Origin: Kribbella rubisoli
Lineage (GTDB): Bacteria > Actinomycetota > Actinomycetes > Propionibacteriales > Kribbellaceae
Direction of reading: 5' to 3'
Assembly: GCF_004217145.1 (NCBI RefSeq)
Contig: NZ_SHKR01000011.1
Coordinates: forward strand, 1,550,001-1,614,000
Length of the DNA stretch: 64,000 nucleotides
Shown: piece after piece, positions 44,171 through 53,143 of the stretch
How positions within the stretch are numbered: the stretch's first letter is position 1
Layout of the letters: every line of letters begins with the position of its first letter
The notes under the pieces: model-generated
Told to the model about the DNA's origin: nothing
The model's database searches: none
Seen by the model: only the letters and a program-made list of their open reading frames with translations
Translations under genes and position numbers: made by a program

Positions 44171-44787
44171 GAAGAGCCTCTCTCGTTGTCGGGCCCGAAG
44201 GCGGTATCGATGCCTTGGGCAAGTAGTTGGAAGCCTTCGCGGACGAGCTCGAGGACCGGGCGGCCGGGCGCGGCCTTGTGCAGCTCCATCGCCACCCGGC
44301 AGGCGGCGCCGGCTGCGCTGACGATCAGCGCCGGGCGGGTGGAGCCGGCCGGTTCGCCCATCCGTTCGGCGAGGGCGGCGGTGAGCTGCCGCTCGTCGTC
44401 GAGGCTCGACAGCATCAGCTGGTACAGCAGGGTCGGGGAGCTCATGATCAGCTCACCCCGGCGGGACAGTTCGCCGTCGCTCTCCAGGTCGCGCAGGACG
44501 TCCTGGACGGCGTACCACATCGTGGTCAGCGGCGATTCCCCGGCGGGCGCGGTCCGCATCCGGTCCAGCGCCCGCTCGAGGTGCTCGGGATTGCGCCCGA
44601 TGATCGCGTGCTCCTTGTGCGGGAAGTAGTTGAAGAAGGTCCGCACCGAGACATCGGCCGCCTCGGCGATCTCCTCGACCGTGACGTGATCCGGCCCCTT
44701 CTCCAACGCCAGCCGCAGCGCGGCGTCGGCCAACGCCGCCCGCGTCTGCAGCTTCTTGCGCTCCCGCAACCCACCCTCAGCCCCCAC
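44167..44787 (-). CDS. TetR-family repressor
   Basis: A 206-residue TetR regulator. HTH: RAALADAALRLALEKGPDHVTVEEIAEAADVSVRTFFNYFPHKEHAI. The C-terminal ligand domain is of the common TetR_C type (MWYAVQDVLRDLESDGE). It begins with GTG at 44787 and overlaps the pump gene by 4 bp, so it is likely a drug-responsive repressor of its own operon (TetR, pump, thiamine-binding protein). A candidate operator lies 20-35 bp upstream. Confidence 0.92.
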   Translation of the reverse strand: MGAEGGLRERKKLQTRAALADAALRLALEKGPDHVTVEEIAEAADVSVRTFFNYFPHKEHAIIGRNPEHLERALDRMRTAPAGESPLTTMWYAVQDVLRDLESDGELSRRGELIMSSPTLLYQLMLSSLDDERQLTAALAERMGEPAGSTRPALIVSAAGAACRVAMELHKAAPGRPVLELVREGFQLLAQGIDTAFGPDNERGSS

Positions 44788-44808
44788 GTCATCGAGGGTA
44801 AGAAAAAC

Positions 44809-44849
44809 TTGCAGTCAGTGCAAACTATTAACCCTGCAACTTTGCAGGG
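44809..44849. promoter_or_regulatory. TTGCA palindrome (candidate TetR operator) and a second hairpin
   Basis: TTGCA-gtcag-TGCAA (44809-44823) lies upstream of the TetR start and is a plausible self-operator. Next to it CCCTGC (44832-44837) pairs with GCAGGG (44844-44849) in a short hairpin that follows the end of the aldo/keto reductase gene and may act as its terminator. Confidence 0.5.
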
Positions 44850-44858
44850 CTGCAGGTA

Positions 44859-45854
44859 TCAGCTCTGGCGGCGGACGAACTGCGGTAGCTGCAGGATGTT
44901 GTGCGGGTACGGGAGCGGACGGTCCGCGGCTTCGGTCAGGCGGTCCATCTGCTCGTCGGTGAGGGCCCAGCCGGTCGCACCGAGGTTGTCGGCGAGCTGC
45001 TCCGGAGTGCGCGCGCCGATGATCGGTGCGGTCAGACCGGGCCGTTGCACGACCCAGCGCAGCGCAACCTGAGCCGGAGTACGGCGTACTTCGTCTGCCA
45101 CCGCGCGCACCGCGTCGAGGATGCGCCAGGTGCGGTCGTTGTCGTGGGCATCCCAGTCGGCCTGGCTGCTGCGGCTGCCCGCGGGCAGCCCGCCGGCGTC
45201 CTTGCTGTACTTCCCGGACAGCCAGCCGCCGGCCAACGGGCTCCACGCGATCACGCCGGCGCCTTCGGCGAGGCAGACCGGGATCAGGTCGAGCTCGGCG
45301 TCGCGGTCGAGGAGGTTGTAGAGCGGCTGCAGGCAGACGTACGGCTCCCAGCCGTGCCCGCGGGACAGGTCGATCGCCTTCTGCAACTGCCAGCCGGTCA
45401 GGTTGCTCGCCCCGATGAAGCGGACCTTGCCGCTGGTCACGAGGGCGTCGAGCGTGCTCAGCGTCTCCTCGAGCGGCGTCGCGTCGTCGAAGACATGGAT
45501 CTGGTACAGGTCGATGAAGTCGGTCTGCAGCCTCCTCAGACTGTCCTCGACTCCCGCCAGGATGTGCTTCCGCCCGGCGCCGCGAACGGGGAGTCCGGGC
45601 CCGGCCTCGCCGTACACCTTGGTGGCGATCACCAGATCGTCGCGGTTCTGATTCTTCAGCCAGCTGCCGATGATCTCCTCGGAGGAACCGGCGGAGTACG
45701 TGTCGGCGGTGTCGATCATCGTGCCGCCGGTGGCGACGTACTCATCCAGGATCCGGTGGGCGGTGGGTTCGTCCGTCTCGCTGCCGAAGGTCATCGTGCC
45801 TAGGCACAGCTCGGTGACCTGGAGGCCGGTCCGGCCGAGAAAGCGCTTGTCCAT
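44859..45854 (-). CDS. Aldo/keto reductase
   Basis: A 331-residue NADPH-dependent AKR. The family pattern is clear: [35 protein letters not shown] (catalytic Tyr and Asp), LVIATKVYG (Lys), [22 protein letters not shown] (His), [12 protein letters not shown] and [14 protein letters not shown] near the end. It should reduce carbonyls. Start ATG at 45854; a longer frame exists but lacks family homology. The ICMT-like gene upstream ends 5 bp away and reads the same way. Confidence 0.93.
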   Translation of the reverse strand: MDKRFLGRTGLQVTELCLGTMTFGSETDEPTAHRILDEYVATGGTMIDTADTYSAGSSEEIIGSWLKNQNRDDLVIATKVYGEAGPGLPVRGAGRKHILAGVEDSLRRLQTDFIDLYQIHVFDDATPLEETLSTLDALVTSGKVRFIGASNLTGWQLQKAIDLSRGHGWEPYVCLQPLYNLLDRDAELDLIPVCLAEGAGVIAWSPLAGGWLSGKYSKDAGGLPAGSRSSQADWDAHDNDRTWRILDAVRAVADEVRRTPAQVALRWVVQRPGLTAPIIGARTPEQLADNLGATGWALTDEQMDRLTEAADRPLPYPHNILQLPQFVRRQS

Positions 45855-45859
45855 GCGCC

Positions 45860-46324
45860 TCAACGTATCCGCAACCTCGGGATCCATGCCGGTACTTTTT
45901 TGCGGTAGTCCGCGTACTGCTGCCCGTAGCGCTCCTGCAGGACCGGCTCCTCGTAGCTCTTCACGAAGGTGGCCATCACGGCCCACGCGATCACGCCATA
46001 GCCGAGGACTCGCCAGTCGAGGAAGAGGAGAGCCTGGCCGAGGATCGCGGTGACCACACCGACGTACATCGGGTTGCGGACGAAGCGGTAGTCGCCGCCG
46101 ACCACGAGCTCCTCCGTCGGCGCGACCGGTGCCGGCGTACCGCGGCCTTCCCGGACGAAGCGGACGAAGGCTCGCAGCACGACGAACGCGCCCGCCGCGA
46201 CGATCACGAAGGCGGGCCAGAACCTCGGCGCGGCCCAGCCACTGATCCACCACGGCAGCACGCCGCCGACCACACACGGCGCCGCGAAGAAGAACACCGT
46301 GCTGCCAAGGATGGCTTTGACCAT
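45860..46324 (-). CDS. Isoprenylcysteine carboxyl methyltransferase-like membrane protein
   Basis: A 154-residue integral membrane protein with about four helices. It has the ICMT/PEMT-family C-terminal signature: [23 protein letters not shown], then [26 protein letters not shown]. These proteins methylate membrane-embedded substrates with SAM; bacterial targets are mostly unknown. It lies just upstream of the aldo/keto reductase and they are likely co-transcribed. The region upstream of its ATG holds the hairpin at 46351-46380. Confidence 0.83.
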   Translation of the reverse strand: MVKAILGSTVFFFAAPCVVGGVLPWWISGWAAPRFWPAFVIVAAGAFVVLRAFVRFVREGRGTPAPVAPTEELVVGGDYRFVRNPMYVGVVTAILGQALLFLDWRVLGYGVIAWAVMATFVKSYEEPVLQERYGQQYADYRKKVPAWIPRLRIR

Positions 46325-46350
46325 CGGGAATCCCTTATAATTAATAGGAA

Positions 46351-46385
46351 GCCTCCGACACGGTTCCCGTGTGCGGAGGCTTTTT
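46351..46385 (+). promoter_or_regulatory. Leader hairpin sequestering the SD of the next gene, with T-run
   Basis: GCCTCCG (46351-46357) pairs with CGGAGGC (46374-46380), and ACACGG (46358-46363) with CCGTGT (46367-46372), leaving a 3-nt loop and a 1-nt bulge. The GGAGG ribosome site of the gene at 46389 lies in the 3' arm, and T5 follows at once. A TATAAT hexamer sits at 46336-46341. The structure looks like both a terminator and an SD lock, so it could be an attenuator. Confidence 0.6.
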
Positions 46386-46388
46386 CGT

Positions 46389-46931
46389 ATGACGACTTTT
46401 CTCTACAAAGCCGCTGGCGAAATCCGCGGTGACGACATCCTGCCCCTCAACGACCTGCGCGTGCACTACCCCGACCTGTACGAACGCCATTTCGCGAAGT
46501 ACGCCGATCGCCCGCACCGCGTGAACGCCCCGGTCTATCCGCTCGACTGCACCTGGGCCGACGTCGTCTTCCTGTCACCGGTCCACCCGGCCCCGATCTT
46601 CGAAGCCATGCACGAGTCCGGCCGGATCGGCCCCGTCGTGCTCAAGTACTGGACGCTCGACGCCGACCTCCTCGACCCGGCCAGGACGTGCATCCTGCTC
46701 AAACGCCACGACCCCGAGCAGCGCCCGCAACCGCCCGAGGACTTCATCCCGTACTCCGCCGACGCCGCCGCCGCGCTCGCCACCCCGTCCGAGAAGGCCC
46801 TCCACCGCCTCCGCAACCTCAACGCGACCGAGCCGCTGTATCCCTGGGCCGACATCCCGCACATCCTCCACCGCGGCCCGATCCCCAAGCGTCTGTTCCG
46901 TACCAGCATCGGAACCGCCGTGGTGAGTTGA
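46389..46931 (+). CDS. Protein of unknown function with hairpin-controlled leader
   Basis: A 180-residue soluble protein I do not recognise. It lacks a signal peptide and membrane helices. It contains an acidic/aromatic region (YKAAGEIRGDDILPLNDLRVHYPDLYERHFAKYADRPHRVNAPVYPLDCTWADVVFLSPVHPAPIFEAM) and an Arg/Pro-rich second half (ILLKRHDPEQRPQPPEDFIP). Start: ATG 46389, with GGAGG (46375-46379) correctly spaced but buried in a hairpin. A GTG at 46371 would sit inside the hairpin. It is a single gene between a divergent ICMT-like gene and the peptide-ABC operon. Confidence 0.6.
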   Translation: MTTFLYKAAGEIRGDDILPLNDLRVHYPDLYERHFAKYADRPHRVNAPVYPLDCTWADVVFLSPVHPAPIFEAMHESGRIGPVVLKYWTLDADLLDPARTCILLKRHDPEQRPQPPEDFIPYSADAAAALATPSEKALHRLRNLNATEPLYPWADIPHILHRGPIPKRLFRTSIGTAVVS

Positions 46932-47003
46932 TCGCCGAACAGAGTTCGAGTCTGGTAAGAAATTGACCTAGGGTCGACACACCCGATTCCAAGGAGGCCT
47001 CCC

Positions 47004-48554
47004 GTGTACAAGGTCAGCCGCACCGGCCGTCGCGCGCTCAGTGCCGGCGCCGCGGTTGCCACCGCCACCCTGCTGGTCGCAGGGTGCTCAGGCAACGCGT
47101 CCCAGGGCTCCGGGTCGGCCGGCTCCGACTCCACGCTGGTCTTCGGCATCACCGCGGATCCGACGCAGATGGTCCCGTGGACCAGCACCTCCGAGCAGTC
47201 GATCCAGGTGCTCTCGCAGGTCTACTCGACCTTGCTGGACACCGACGCGGACCACAATCCGATCGCCGGCCTGGCGGAGCTCCCGAAGATCTCCGCCGAC
47301 GGCATGACGTACACCTTCGCCCTGAAGAAGGGCCTGAAGTTCACCAACGGCTCCGCGCTCGACGCCACCGACGTGAAGTACACCTTCGACAAGATCATGG
47401 ACCCAGATTCCAAGGCCAGCTCGAGGTCGTACTTCGCCTCGGTCGCCGGCGTCCAGGCGCCGGACCCGAACACCGTCGTGGTCAAGCTGAAGAAGCCCGA
47501 CGCGTCGTTCCCCGTCGGGCTGACCGGCGTGAACACCGGGATCGTTCCGTCGGACGTCGCGGTCGACAGCCTGGAGACGAAGCCGGTCGGCTCCGGCCCC
47601 TACCAGTTCGTTTCGCGGACGCCGAACGAGTCGATCACCCTGCAACGCAACCCGGACTTCTCCGAGGGCAAGCCCGGCGCGGCCAAGCTGGAGTTCCGCA
47701 TCATCCCCGACGACCAGTCGATGGTCTCGGCGCTGAAGACCGGATCGATCGACGTGGCGGTCTTCGACAACCCCGTGACGGCCAAGACCGCGACGTCGGA
47801 CAAGGTCAAGGTCGACACCGTCTCCTCACTGCAGTACCACGTGTTGCAGCTCCGGGCGGCCGCTCCGGTGCTGACCAACGTCAACGCCCGGCTGGCGATC
47901 CAGTGCGCGATCGCCCGCAAGGAGGTGGTCGACTCGGCCGCGCTCGGTGCGGGCGACATCACCGGCCCGATCACCTCTCCCGAGTTCAAGTCCGACCCGG
48001 ATGCCCAGCCGTGCGCGACGCAGGATCTCGCGAAGGCGAAGGACTACCTGGCCAAGGCGGGCAAGCCCGGCGGCTTCGCGCTGAACCTGATCACCTCGCA
48101 GGGCCTGTACTCGACCGCGGTGAACGAGGCCCAGAACGTCCAGGCCCAGCTCGGCAAGGTCGGCATCAAGGTCAACGTGCAGACCCTGGACTCGAACACC
48201 TACGTGCAGAAGTGGCTCGCGGGTGACTTCGAGGCGGCCATCGCGCAGAACGGCGGCAGCGCCGACCCGAACACCATGTACGCCCGGTACTTCACGTCCA
48301 CCGGCAGCTACAACAAGGTGGCCGGCTACAGCTCGCCGGAGCTCGACAAGCTGTTCGCCGAAGGCATCGCCACCACCGACACCGCCAAGCGGCAGGCGAT
48401 CTACAAGCAGCTGTCCGACCAGCTCGTGAACAACGCGGCCTGGGTCTGGCTGTTCACGCCGAAGGAATTCATCGCGGTCAACACCAAGGTCAAGAACTTC
48501 GAGGCGCGCAGCGACGCGAGCCTGTCGACGCTCTGGAAAGCCTCGCTGTCCTGA
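47004..48554 (+). CDS. ABC transporter substrate-binding lipoprotein (peptide/nickel family 5)
   Basis: A 516-residue SBP_bac_5 protein. The lipoprotein signal ends in LLVAGC (Cys28). Mature features are typical of oligopeptide-binding proteins: QVYSTLLDTDADHNPIAGLAELPKISADGMTYTFALKKGLKFTNGSALDATDVKYTFDKIMDP. It presents peptides (or related substrates) to the downstream permeases. GTG start at 47004 with AAGGAGG inside a GGAGGCCTCC palindrome. Its stop overlaps the next start (TGATG), so the operon is coupled. Confidence 0.94.
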   Translation: MYKVSRTGRRALSAGAAVATATLLVAGCSGNASQGSGSAGSDSTLVFGITADPTQMVPWTSTSEQSIQVLSQVYSTLLDTDADHNPIAGLAELPKISADGMTYTFALKKGLKFTNGSALDATDVKYTFDKIMDPDSKASSRSYFASVAGVQAPDPNTVVVKLKKPDASFPVGLTGVNTGIVPSDVAVDSLETKPVGSGPYQFVSRTPNESITLQRNPDFSEGKPGAAKLEFRIIPDDQSMVSALKTGSIDVAVFDNPVTAKTATSDKVKVDTVSSLQYHVLQLRAAAPVLTNVNARLAIQCAIARKEVVDSAALGAGDITGPITSPEFKSDPDAQPCATQDLAKAKDYLAKAGKPGGFALNLITSQGLYSTAVNEAQNVQAQLGKVGIKVNVQTLDSNTYVQKWLAGDFEAAIAQNGGSADPNTMYARYFTSTGSYNKVAGYSSPELDKLFAEGIATTDTAKRQAIYKQLSDQLVNNAAWVWLFTPKEFIAVNTKVKNFEARSDASLSTLWKASLS

Positions 48555-49519
48555 TGATGTACCTCCGTCACCCCATTACCCGGCGGGTCGGTGAGGCCGT
48601 CCTGACGCTGGTGGGTGTGTCCGTCCTGACGTTCGTACTCCTGCGCGTTGTCCCGGGCAACCAGATCACCGCGTCGTACGGAACAGCCGCCGGTGAGCTG
48701 TCGCCGGAGCAGGTCCGGTCCCTCGAGGCGTACTACGGCCTCGACAAGTCGCTGCCGGTCCAGTACTTCGACTGGCTTCGCGGAGTCCTGACCGGAAACC
48801 TCGGCGTTTCCACCACCTCGCACGTCAGCGTGGCGCAGCTGACCGGGCAGGCGTTGCCGAACACCATCGAGCTGGCCGTACTGTCGATCCTGGTCGGTCT
48901 TCTCCTAGGTGTGCCGCTGGGTGTGCTCGCCGCGAGCCGTCCGGGCAAGTCCCGGGACAACCTCACGCAGTTGAGCAGTCTGCTGGCGTTGTCCGTTCCG
49001 TCGTTCCTGCTGGCCACCGTCCTGGCCAGCTGGCTGGCCAACAACTTCGGCTGGTACCCCAACGGCGAGGGGTTCCGCACACTCGTCCAGGACCCCGGCC
49101 TGAATCTGCAGCAGATGATCCTGCCCGTCCTCGTACTCGGAATCAGCATCGCTCCGCCCGTCCTGCAGACCACGCGGACCGCGATCCTGGCCATCCGCGC
49201 CGAGGACTACGTCCGGACGGCCCGCGCCAAGGGCGTGCCCGAGCGACGACTGCAGACCAGGCACATCCTGCGCAACGCCTTGATCCCGGTGGTGACGATG
49301 ACCGGCCTGCAGTTCGGCTTCCTGCTGGGCGGCGCCCTGGTGGCCGAGCAGATCTTCGCGATCCCGGGGATCGGCCGGCAGGTCCTGCTCGGCCTCACCC
49401 AGAAGGAGTACGCCGTCGTACAGAGCACCGTGCTGATCATCGCCACGATGTTCGTGCTGGTGAACCTGCTCACCGACCTCGTCTACCGCGTCGTCGACCC
49501 GAAGGCGCGGGTCCGATGA
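48554..49519 (+). CDS. ABC transporter permease, DppB type
   Basis: A 321-residue membrane permease with about six helices. N-terminal family pattern: LTLVGVSVLTFVLLRVVPGNQI; EAA-type ATPase-contact loop near RAKGVPERRLQTRHILRNALIPVVTM. It forms the channel with the next permease. Start is ATG 48554 (or the second ATG at 48557). It overlaps the substrate-binding gene by one base and the next permease by 4 bp. Confidence 0.93.
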   Translation: MMYLRHPITRRVGEAVLTLVGVSVLTFVLLRVVPGNQITASYGTAAGELSPEQVRSLEAYYGLDKSLPVQYFDWLRGVLTGNLGVSTTSHVSVAQLTGQALPNTIELAVLSILVGLLLGVPLGVLAASRPGKSRDNLTQLSSLLALSVPSFLLATVLASWLANNFGWYPNGEGFRTLVQDPGLNLQQMILPVLVLGISIAPPVLQTTRTAILAIRAEDYVRTARAKGVPERRLQTRHILRNALIPVVTMTGLQFGFLLGGALVAEQIFAIPGIGRQVLLGLTQKEYAVVQSTVLIIATMFVLVNLLTDLVYRVVDPKARVR

Positions 49520-50412
49520 GCGCAGCGACCGAGCTGAACAACGTTCCGGACGTCCCGATCGACGCGACGCGGCGTAAGCGCGCGTGGCTGGCGGCCTTCC
49601 GGACCCCGGCCGGCATCATCGGCGTGATCCTGATGCTGCTCGTTCTCGTCGTCGCACTGCTGTCGCTGTTCGGCCTCACGCCGTACGACCCTGCGCACCA
49701 GAACGTCGCGGACTCGCTCAAGGCTCCCGGCTCGGGCCACCTGTTCGGCACCGACCAGTTCGGCCGGGACATCTTCTCGCGGGTCTCGTCCGGACTGGCG
49801 AACTCGTTGCGGATAGCAATCGTCTCGGTAGCCGCGGCCGCCATCGCGGGGACCGTGCTCGGCGTTCTCGGCGGCTACTACCAAGGAGTCGTCGACCGAA
49901 TCGTCGGCGTCGTCACCAACGTGCTCTTCGCGTTCCCGTCGCTGCTGCTGGCGCTCGCCCTGGCCGCGACGCTGAAGCGCAACTGGTTGACGGTCAGCAT
50001 CTCGATCGCCATCGTCTACCTGCCGATCTTCGCCCGTGTCGCGCGCGGGCCCGTGCTGACACTGCGCACCGCCGACTATGTGCTGGCCTCGACCGCGATC
50101 GGCCGCAGCCGGTTCTCGACGTTGTTCGAGCACGTCCTCCCCAACATGCGCGGCATCCTGGTCGTTCAGATCACCCTGTCGCTGTCCTGGGCGATCCTGA
50201 CCGAGGCCTCGCTGAGCTTCCTCGGCTTCGGTACGCCGCCCCCGGCCGCGTCGCTGGGTGGCATGGTGTACGACGCCCAGACGTTGTCGAGCGTCGCGCC
50301 GTGGATGCTGCTGTTCCCGGGCATCGCGCTGATCGTGGCAGTCATCGGTCTCAACCTTCTCGGTGACAGCCTCCGCGCCGCCCTCGACCCCAGGACCGGG
50401 AGCCGTCGATGA
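49516..50412 (+). CDS. ABC transporter permease, DppC type
   Basis: A 298-residue permease. It begins with a cytoplasmic segment (ATRRKRAWLAAFRTPAGIIGVIL) and has the OppC/DppC features HLFGTDQFGRDIFSRVSSGL and LASTAIGRSRFSTLFEHVLPNM (EAA loop). About six helices. It overlaps the serine hydrolase gene by 4 bp, so that enzyme is made from the same mRNA. Confidence 0.93.
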   Translation: MSAATELNNVPDVPIDATRRKRAWLAAFRTPAGIIGVILMLLVLVVALLSLFGLTPYDPAHQNVADSLKAPGSGHLFGTDQFGRDIFSRVSSGLANSLRIAIVSVAAAAIAGTVLGVLGGYYQGVVDRIVGVVTNVLFAFPSLLLALALAATLKRNWLTVSISIAIVYLPIFARVARGPVLTLRTADYVLASTAIGRSRFSTLFEHVLPNMRGILVVQITLSLSWAILTEASLSFLGFGTPPPAASLGGMVYDAQTLSSVAPWMLLFPGIALIVAVIGLNLLGDSLRAALDPRTGSRR

Positions 50413-51521
50413 CCACGCTCGCCGACGTCGTCGACCGGCTGCTCGGACTCGGCGACGAGCGCCACCGACCGGCGAGCGCCATCGCCGGAGTCGGGATCGG
50501 CCCGAACGCTCAGGTCGAGGCCGCCGGCTGGGCGGTACTTCCGGGCGCCGGCACCGTCGGTGTCCCGATGACCCGCTCGTTGGCCCTGGACCTTGCCTCG
50601 GTCACGAAGGTTGCCTCGACGACCACGCTCGCCATGTGTCTGGTCGCCGAAGGCCTGCTGGACCTGGAGGCGCCGGCCCAGCGGTACCTGCCGCACTTCG
50701 TCGGCGATGCCACCGTCGAACAGTTGCTGACGCACACAGCCGGACTCCAACCGTGGTGGCCGCTGTACTGCGAACCCGGCGACCGCGACACCGCCCTGCG
50801 ACGTGCGCAGACAATCCCCCTCGCCGCCGCGCCGGGCACCACCTGGACGTACTCCGACCTCGGACTGATCCTGGGCGGACTCATCATCGAAGGCATCACC
50901 ACGCTGACCCTGGCTGAAGCCTTCCAGAAGTTGATCGCCGAGCCGCTCTCGCTCAGCGCCTCCTACGGCCCGATCCCCGCTGAACAAGCCGCCACCAGCG
51001 CGGACAGCGACGCCTACGAGTTCCAGATGATCGCGACCGGCCGGCCGTACGCGGTTCCGTTCACCACCGCGGACTTCGACGGTTGGCGCCGACAGAGCCT
51101 TCGCGGTGAGGTCAACGACGGCAACGCCGCCCATGCGCTGGGTGGCGTCGCCGGTCACGCCGGTCTCTTCAGTACGGTCGACGATCTCCTGCGTCTGGGT
51201 GCCGCTCTGCAGAGTGGAGAGCTGTTCGGTCGTGAAGTGCTGGAGCGATTCGCACGACCGACGACTGTTCAGCCTGATCAGGCGGTCGGATTCCGCCGGA
51301 CTACTCAAGGACCGTTAACGCTGCTCCACCACGGCGGATTCACCGGCACGTACTTCGCCCTCGGCCTCGAGCGGCCCGTAGTGATCGCCGGTGGTGCGAT
51401 GCGTCTGTACGGCACCCTCGGACCGCTGGGGTCACCAGTCCCGACGGACCGCCTGGTCGCCGGCGCCGAGATCAGCGCCTGCCTGCTGGACGGCGCCGTA
51501 CAGCTGATGGAGGAACGATGA
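50409..51521 (+). CDS. Serine hydrolase (S12/beta-lactamase fold) in the peptide-ABC operon
   Basis: A 370-residue class C/S12-like serine hydrolase. Active-site motifs: SVTK (Ser64-Lys67), YSD (Tyr148) and HHGGFTGT near the C-terminus in place of the KTG triad. No signal peptide is visible, so it is probably cytoplasmic. It sits between permease and ATPase genes of a peptide importer, joined by 4-bp overlaps on both sides. D-amino-acid peptidase or esterase activity on imported peptides is the likely job; substrate not known. Confidence 0.85.
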   Translation: MTTLADVVDRLLGLGDERHRPASAIAGVGIGPNAQVEAAGWAVLPGAGTVGVPMTRSLALDLASVTKVASTTTLAMCLVAEGLLDLEAPAQRYLPHFVGDATVEQLLTHTAGLQPWWPLYCEPGDRDTALRRAQTIPLAAAPGTTWTYSDLGLILGGLIIEGITTLTLAEAFQKLIAEPLSLSASYGPIPAEQAATSADSDAYEFQMIATGRPYAVPFTTADFDGWRRQSLRGEVNDGNAAHALGGVAGHAGLFSTVDDLLRLGAALQSGELFGREVLERFARPTTVQPDQAVGFRRTTQGPLTLLHHGGFTGTYFALGLERPVVIAGGAMRLYGTLGPLGSPVPTDRLVAGAEISACLLDGAVQLMEER

Positions 51522-53143
51522 CGACCAGCCCCGCACCGGCTCGCGAGCTGGTTCTGAAGGTCCGCGATCTGTCCGTCACCTTCTCCACCTCGCGCGGCGA
51601 GGTGGAGGCCGTCCGCAACGTCAGCCTCGACGTCGCCGCAGGCGAGACTCTCGCGATCGTCGGGGAGTCCGGCTCCGGCAAGTCCACCCTGGTCGCCTGC
51701 GTGAATCGGCTGCTGGCCGACAACGGCCGGATCTCCGGCGGCACGATCATGCTCGACGACCTGGACCTCACCGCGGCGAGCGAGAAGCGTATGACCGCCA
51801 TCCGCGGCAACCGCATCGGTCTGGTCCCCCAGGACCCGATGACGAACCTGAACCCGGTGATGAAGATCGGGGCCCAGATCGTCGAGGCACTCGAAGTACA
51901 CGGCTTGGCCAAAGGACAGGCCGCGCGGACGGAGGCCGTCCGGCTCCTCGGCGAGGCAGGTATCAGCGATGCCGAGGCACGCTTCCACCAGTATCCGCAC
52001 GAGTTCTCCGGCGGCATGCGCCAGCGGGTGCTGATCGCGATGGCGCTGGCCTGCCGGCCCGAGGTACTGCTGGCCGATGAGCCGACCTCTGCGCTCGACG
52101 TCACCGTGCAGCGCCTCGTCCTGGACCAGATGGGGCAGCTCGCCTCCGAGCTCGGCGCCGCCGTACTGCTGATCACGCACGACCTCGCGCTGGCCGCGGA
52201 GCGCGCCGATCGGGTCGCGGTCATGTATCGCGGCGAGATCGTCGAGACCGGTCCGGCCGCCGAACTCATCGCGGATCCGCAGCACGAGTACACCCGCCGG
52301 TTGCTGGCCGCGGCGCCTGGCATGGCCGGTGCGAAGGTGGCGTCCGTACGCCCGGCGGCCGAGAACCTGTTGGAGATGACCGGCGCAATCAAGCGGTACC
52401 GCATCCGTGGCCGCCGCGATCCGTTCCTGGCCGTGGACAACGTCGACCTGGTCATTCCACGCGGACAGACGGTTGCGATCGTCGGCGAGTCGGGCTCCGG
52501 CAAGTCGACGACTGCCCGTCTGGCGCTGCGACTCGAGGACGCCGACGGCGGCTCCGTTCGCTACCGCGGGACCGACATCTCCACTCTGCGGGGCAAGGAG
52601 CTGATGGCGTTCCGGCGCTCCGTCCAACCCGTGTTCCAGAACCCGTACGGCTCGCTGGACCCGCGGTACACCATCGGGCAGGTCGTGGCAGAACCCTTGC
52701 GGGTGCACAAGATCGGCGACGCCGCGACCCGCCGGAAAGCAGTGACCGAGCTGCTGGACCAGGTTGCCCTGCCGGCCTCGTTCGCCGACCGCTACCCGCA
52801 CGAACTGTCAGGCGGTCAACGGCAACGCGTCGCGATCGCTCGCGCTCTCGCGCTGAACCCGGAGCTCGTGGTCATGGACGAGGCTGTCAGCGCACTGGAT
52901 GTACTCGTTCAAGAACAGATCCTCGACCTGATGGTCTCGCTGCAGGAGGAGCTGGGGCTCTCGTACCTGTTCATCAGCCACGACCTGGCCGTCGTACGAC
53001 TCGTGGCCCACCAGGTCTATGTGATGAACGCAGGACAGATCGTCGAATCCGGCGACCCGGACACGATCTTCCGGTCACCGCGCGAGGAGTACACCAAACA
53101 ACTGATCGCCGCCATCCCCGGCCATACCCTGACAGCGGCTTAG
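51518..53143 (+). CDS. Fused double ABC ATPase (DppD-DppF type)
   Basis: A 541-residue protein with two complete ATPase domains. First: Walker A IVGESGSGKSTLV, signature EFSGGMRQRVLIAMALA, Walker B VLLADEPTSALDV. Second (from about 285): Walker A IVGESGSGKSTTARL, signature ELSGGQRQRVAIARALA, Walker B LVVMDEAVSALDV. It energises the peptide importer in place of separate DppD and DppF. The stop codon overlaps the stop of the convergent regulator gene (TTAG/CTAA). Confidence 0.94.
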   Translation: MTTSPAPARELVLKVRDLSVTFSTSRGEVEAVRNVSLDVAAGETLAIVGESGSGKSTLVACVNRLLADNGRISGGTIMLDDLDLTAASEKRMTAIRGNRIGLVPQDPMTNLNPVMKIGAQIVEALEVHGLAKGQAARTEAVRLLGEAGISDAEARFHQYPHEFSGGMRQRVLIAMALACRPEVLLADEPTSALDVTVQRLVLDQMGQLASELGAAVLLITHDLALAAERADRVAVMYRGEIVETGPAAELIADPQHEYTRRLLAAAPGMAGAKVASVRPAAENLLEMTGAIKRYRIRGRRDPFLAVDNVDLVIPRGQTVAIVGESGSGKSTTARLALRLEDADGGSVRYRGTDISTLRGKELMAFRRSVQPVFQNPYGSLDPRYTIGQVVAEPLRVHKIGDAATRRKAVTELLDQVALPASFADRYPHELSGGQRQRVAIARALALNPELVVMDEAVSALDVLVQEQILDLMVSLQEELGLSYLFISHDLAVVRLVAHQVYVMNAGQIVESGDPDTIFRSPREEYTKQLIAAIPGHTLTAA

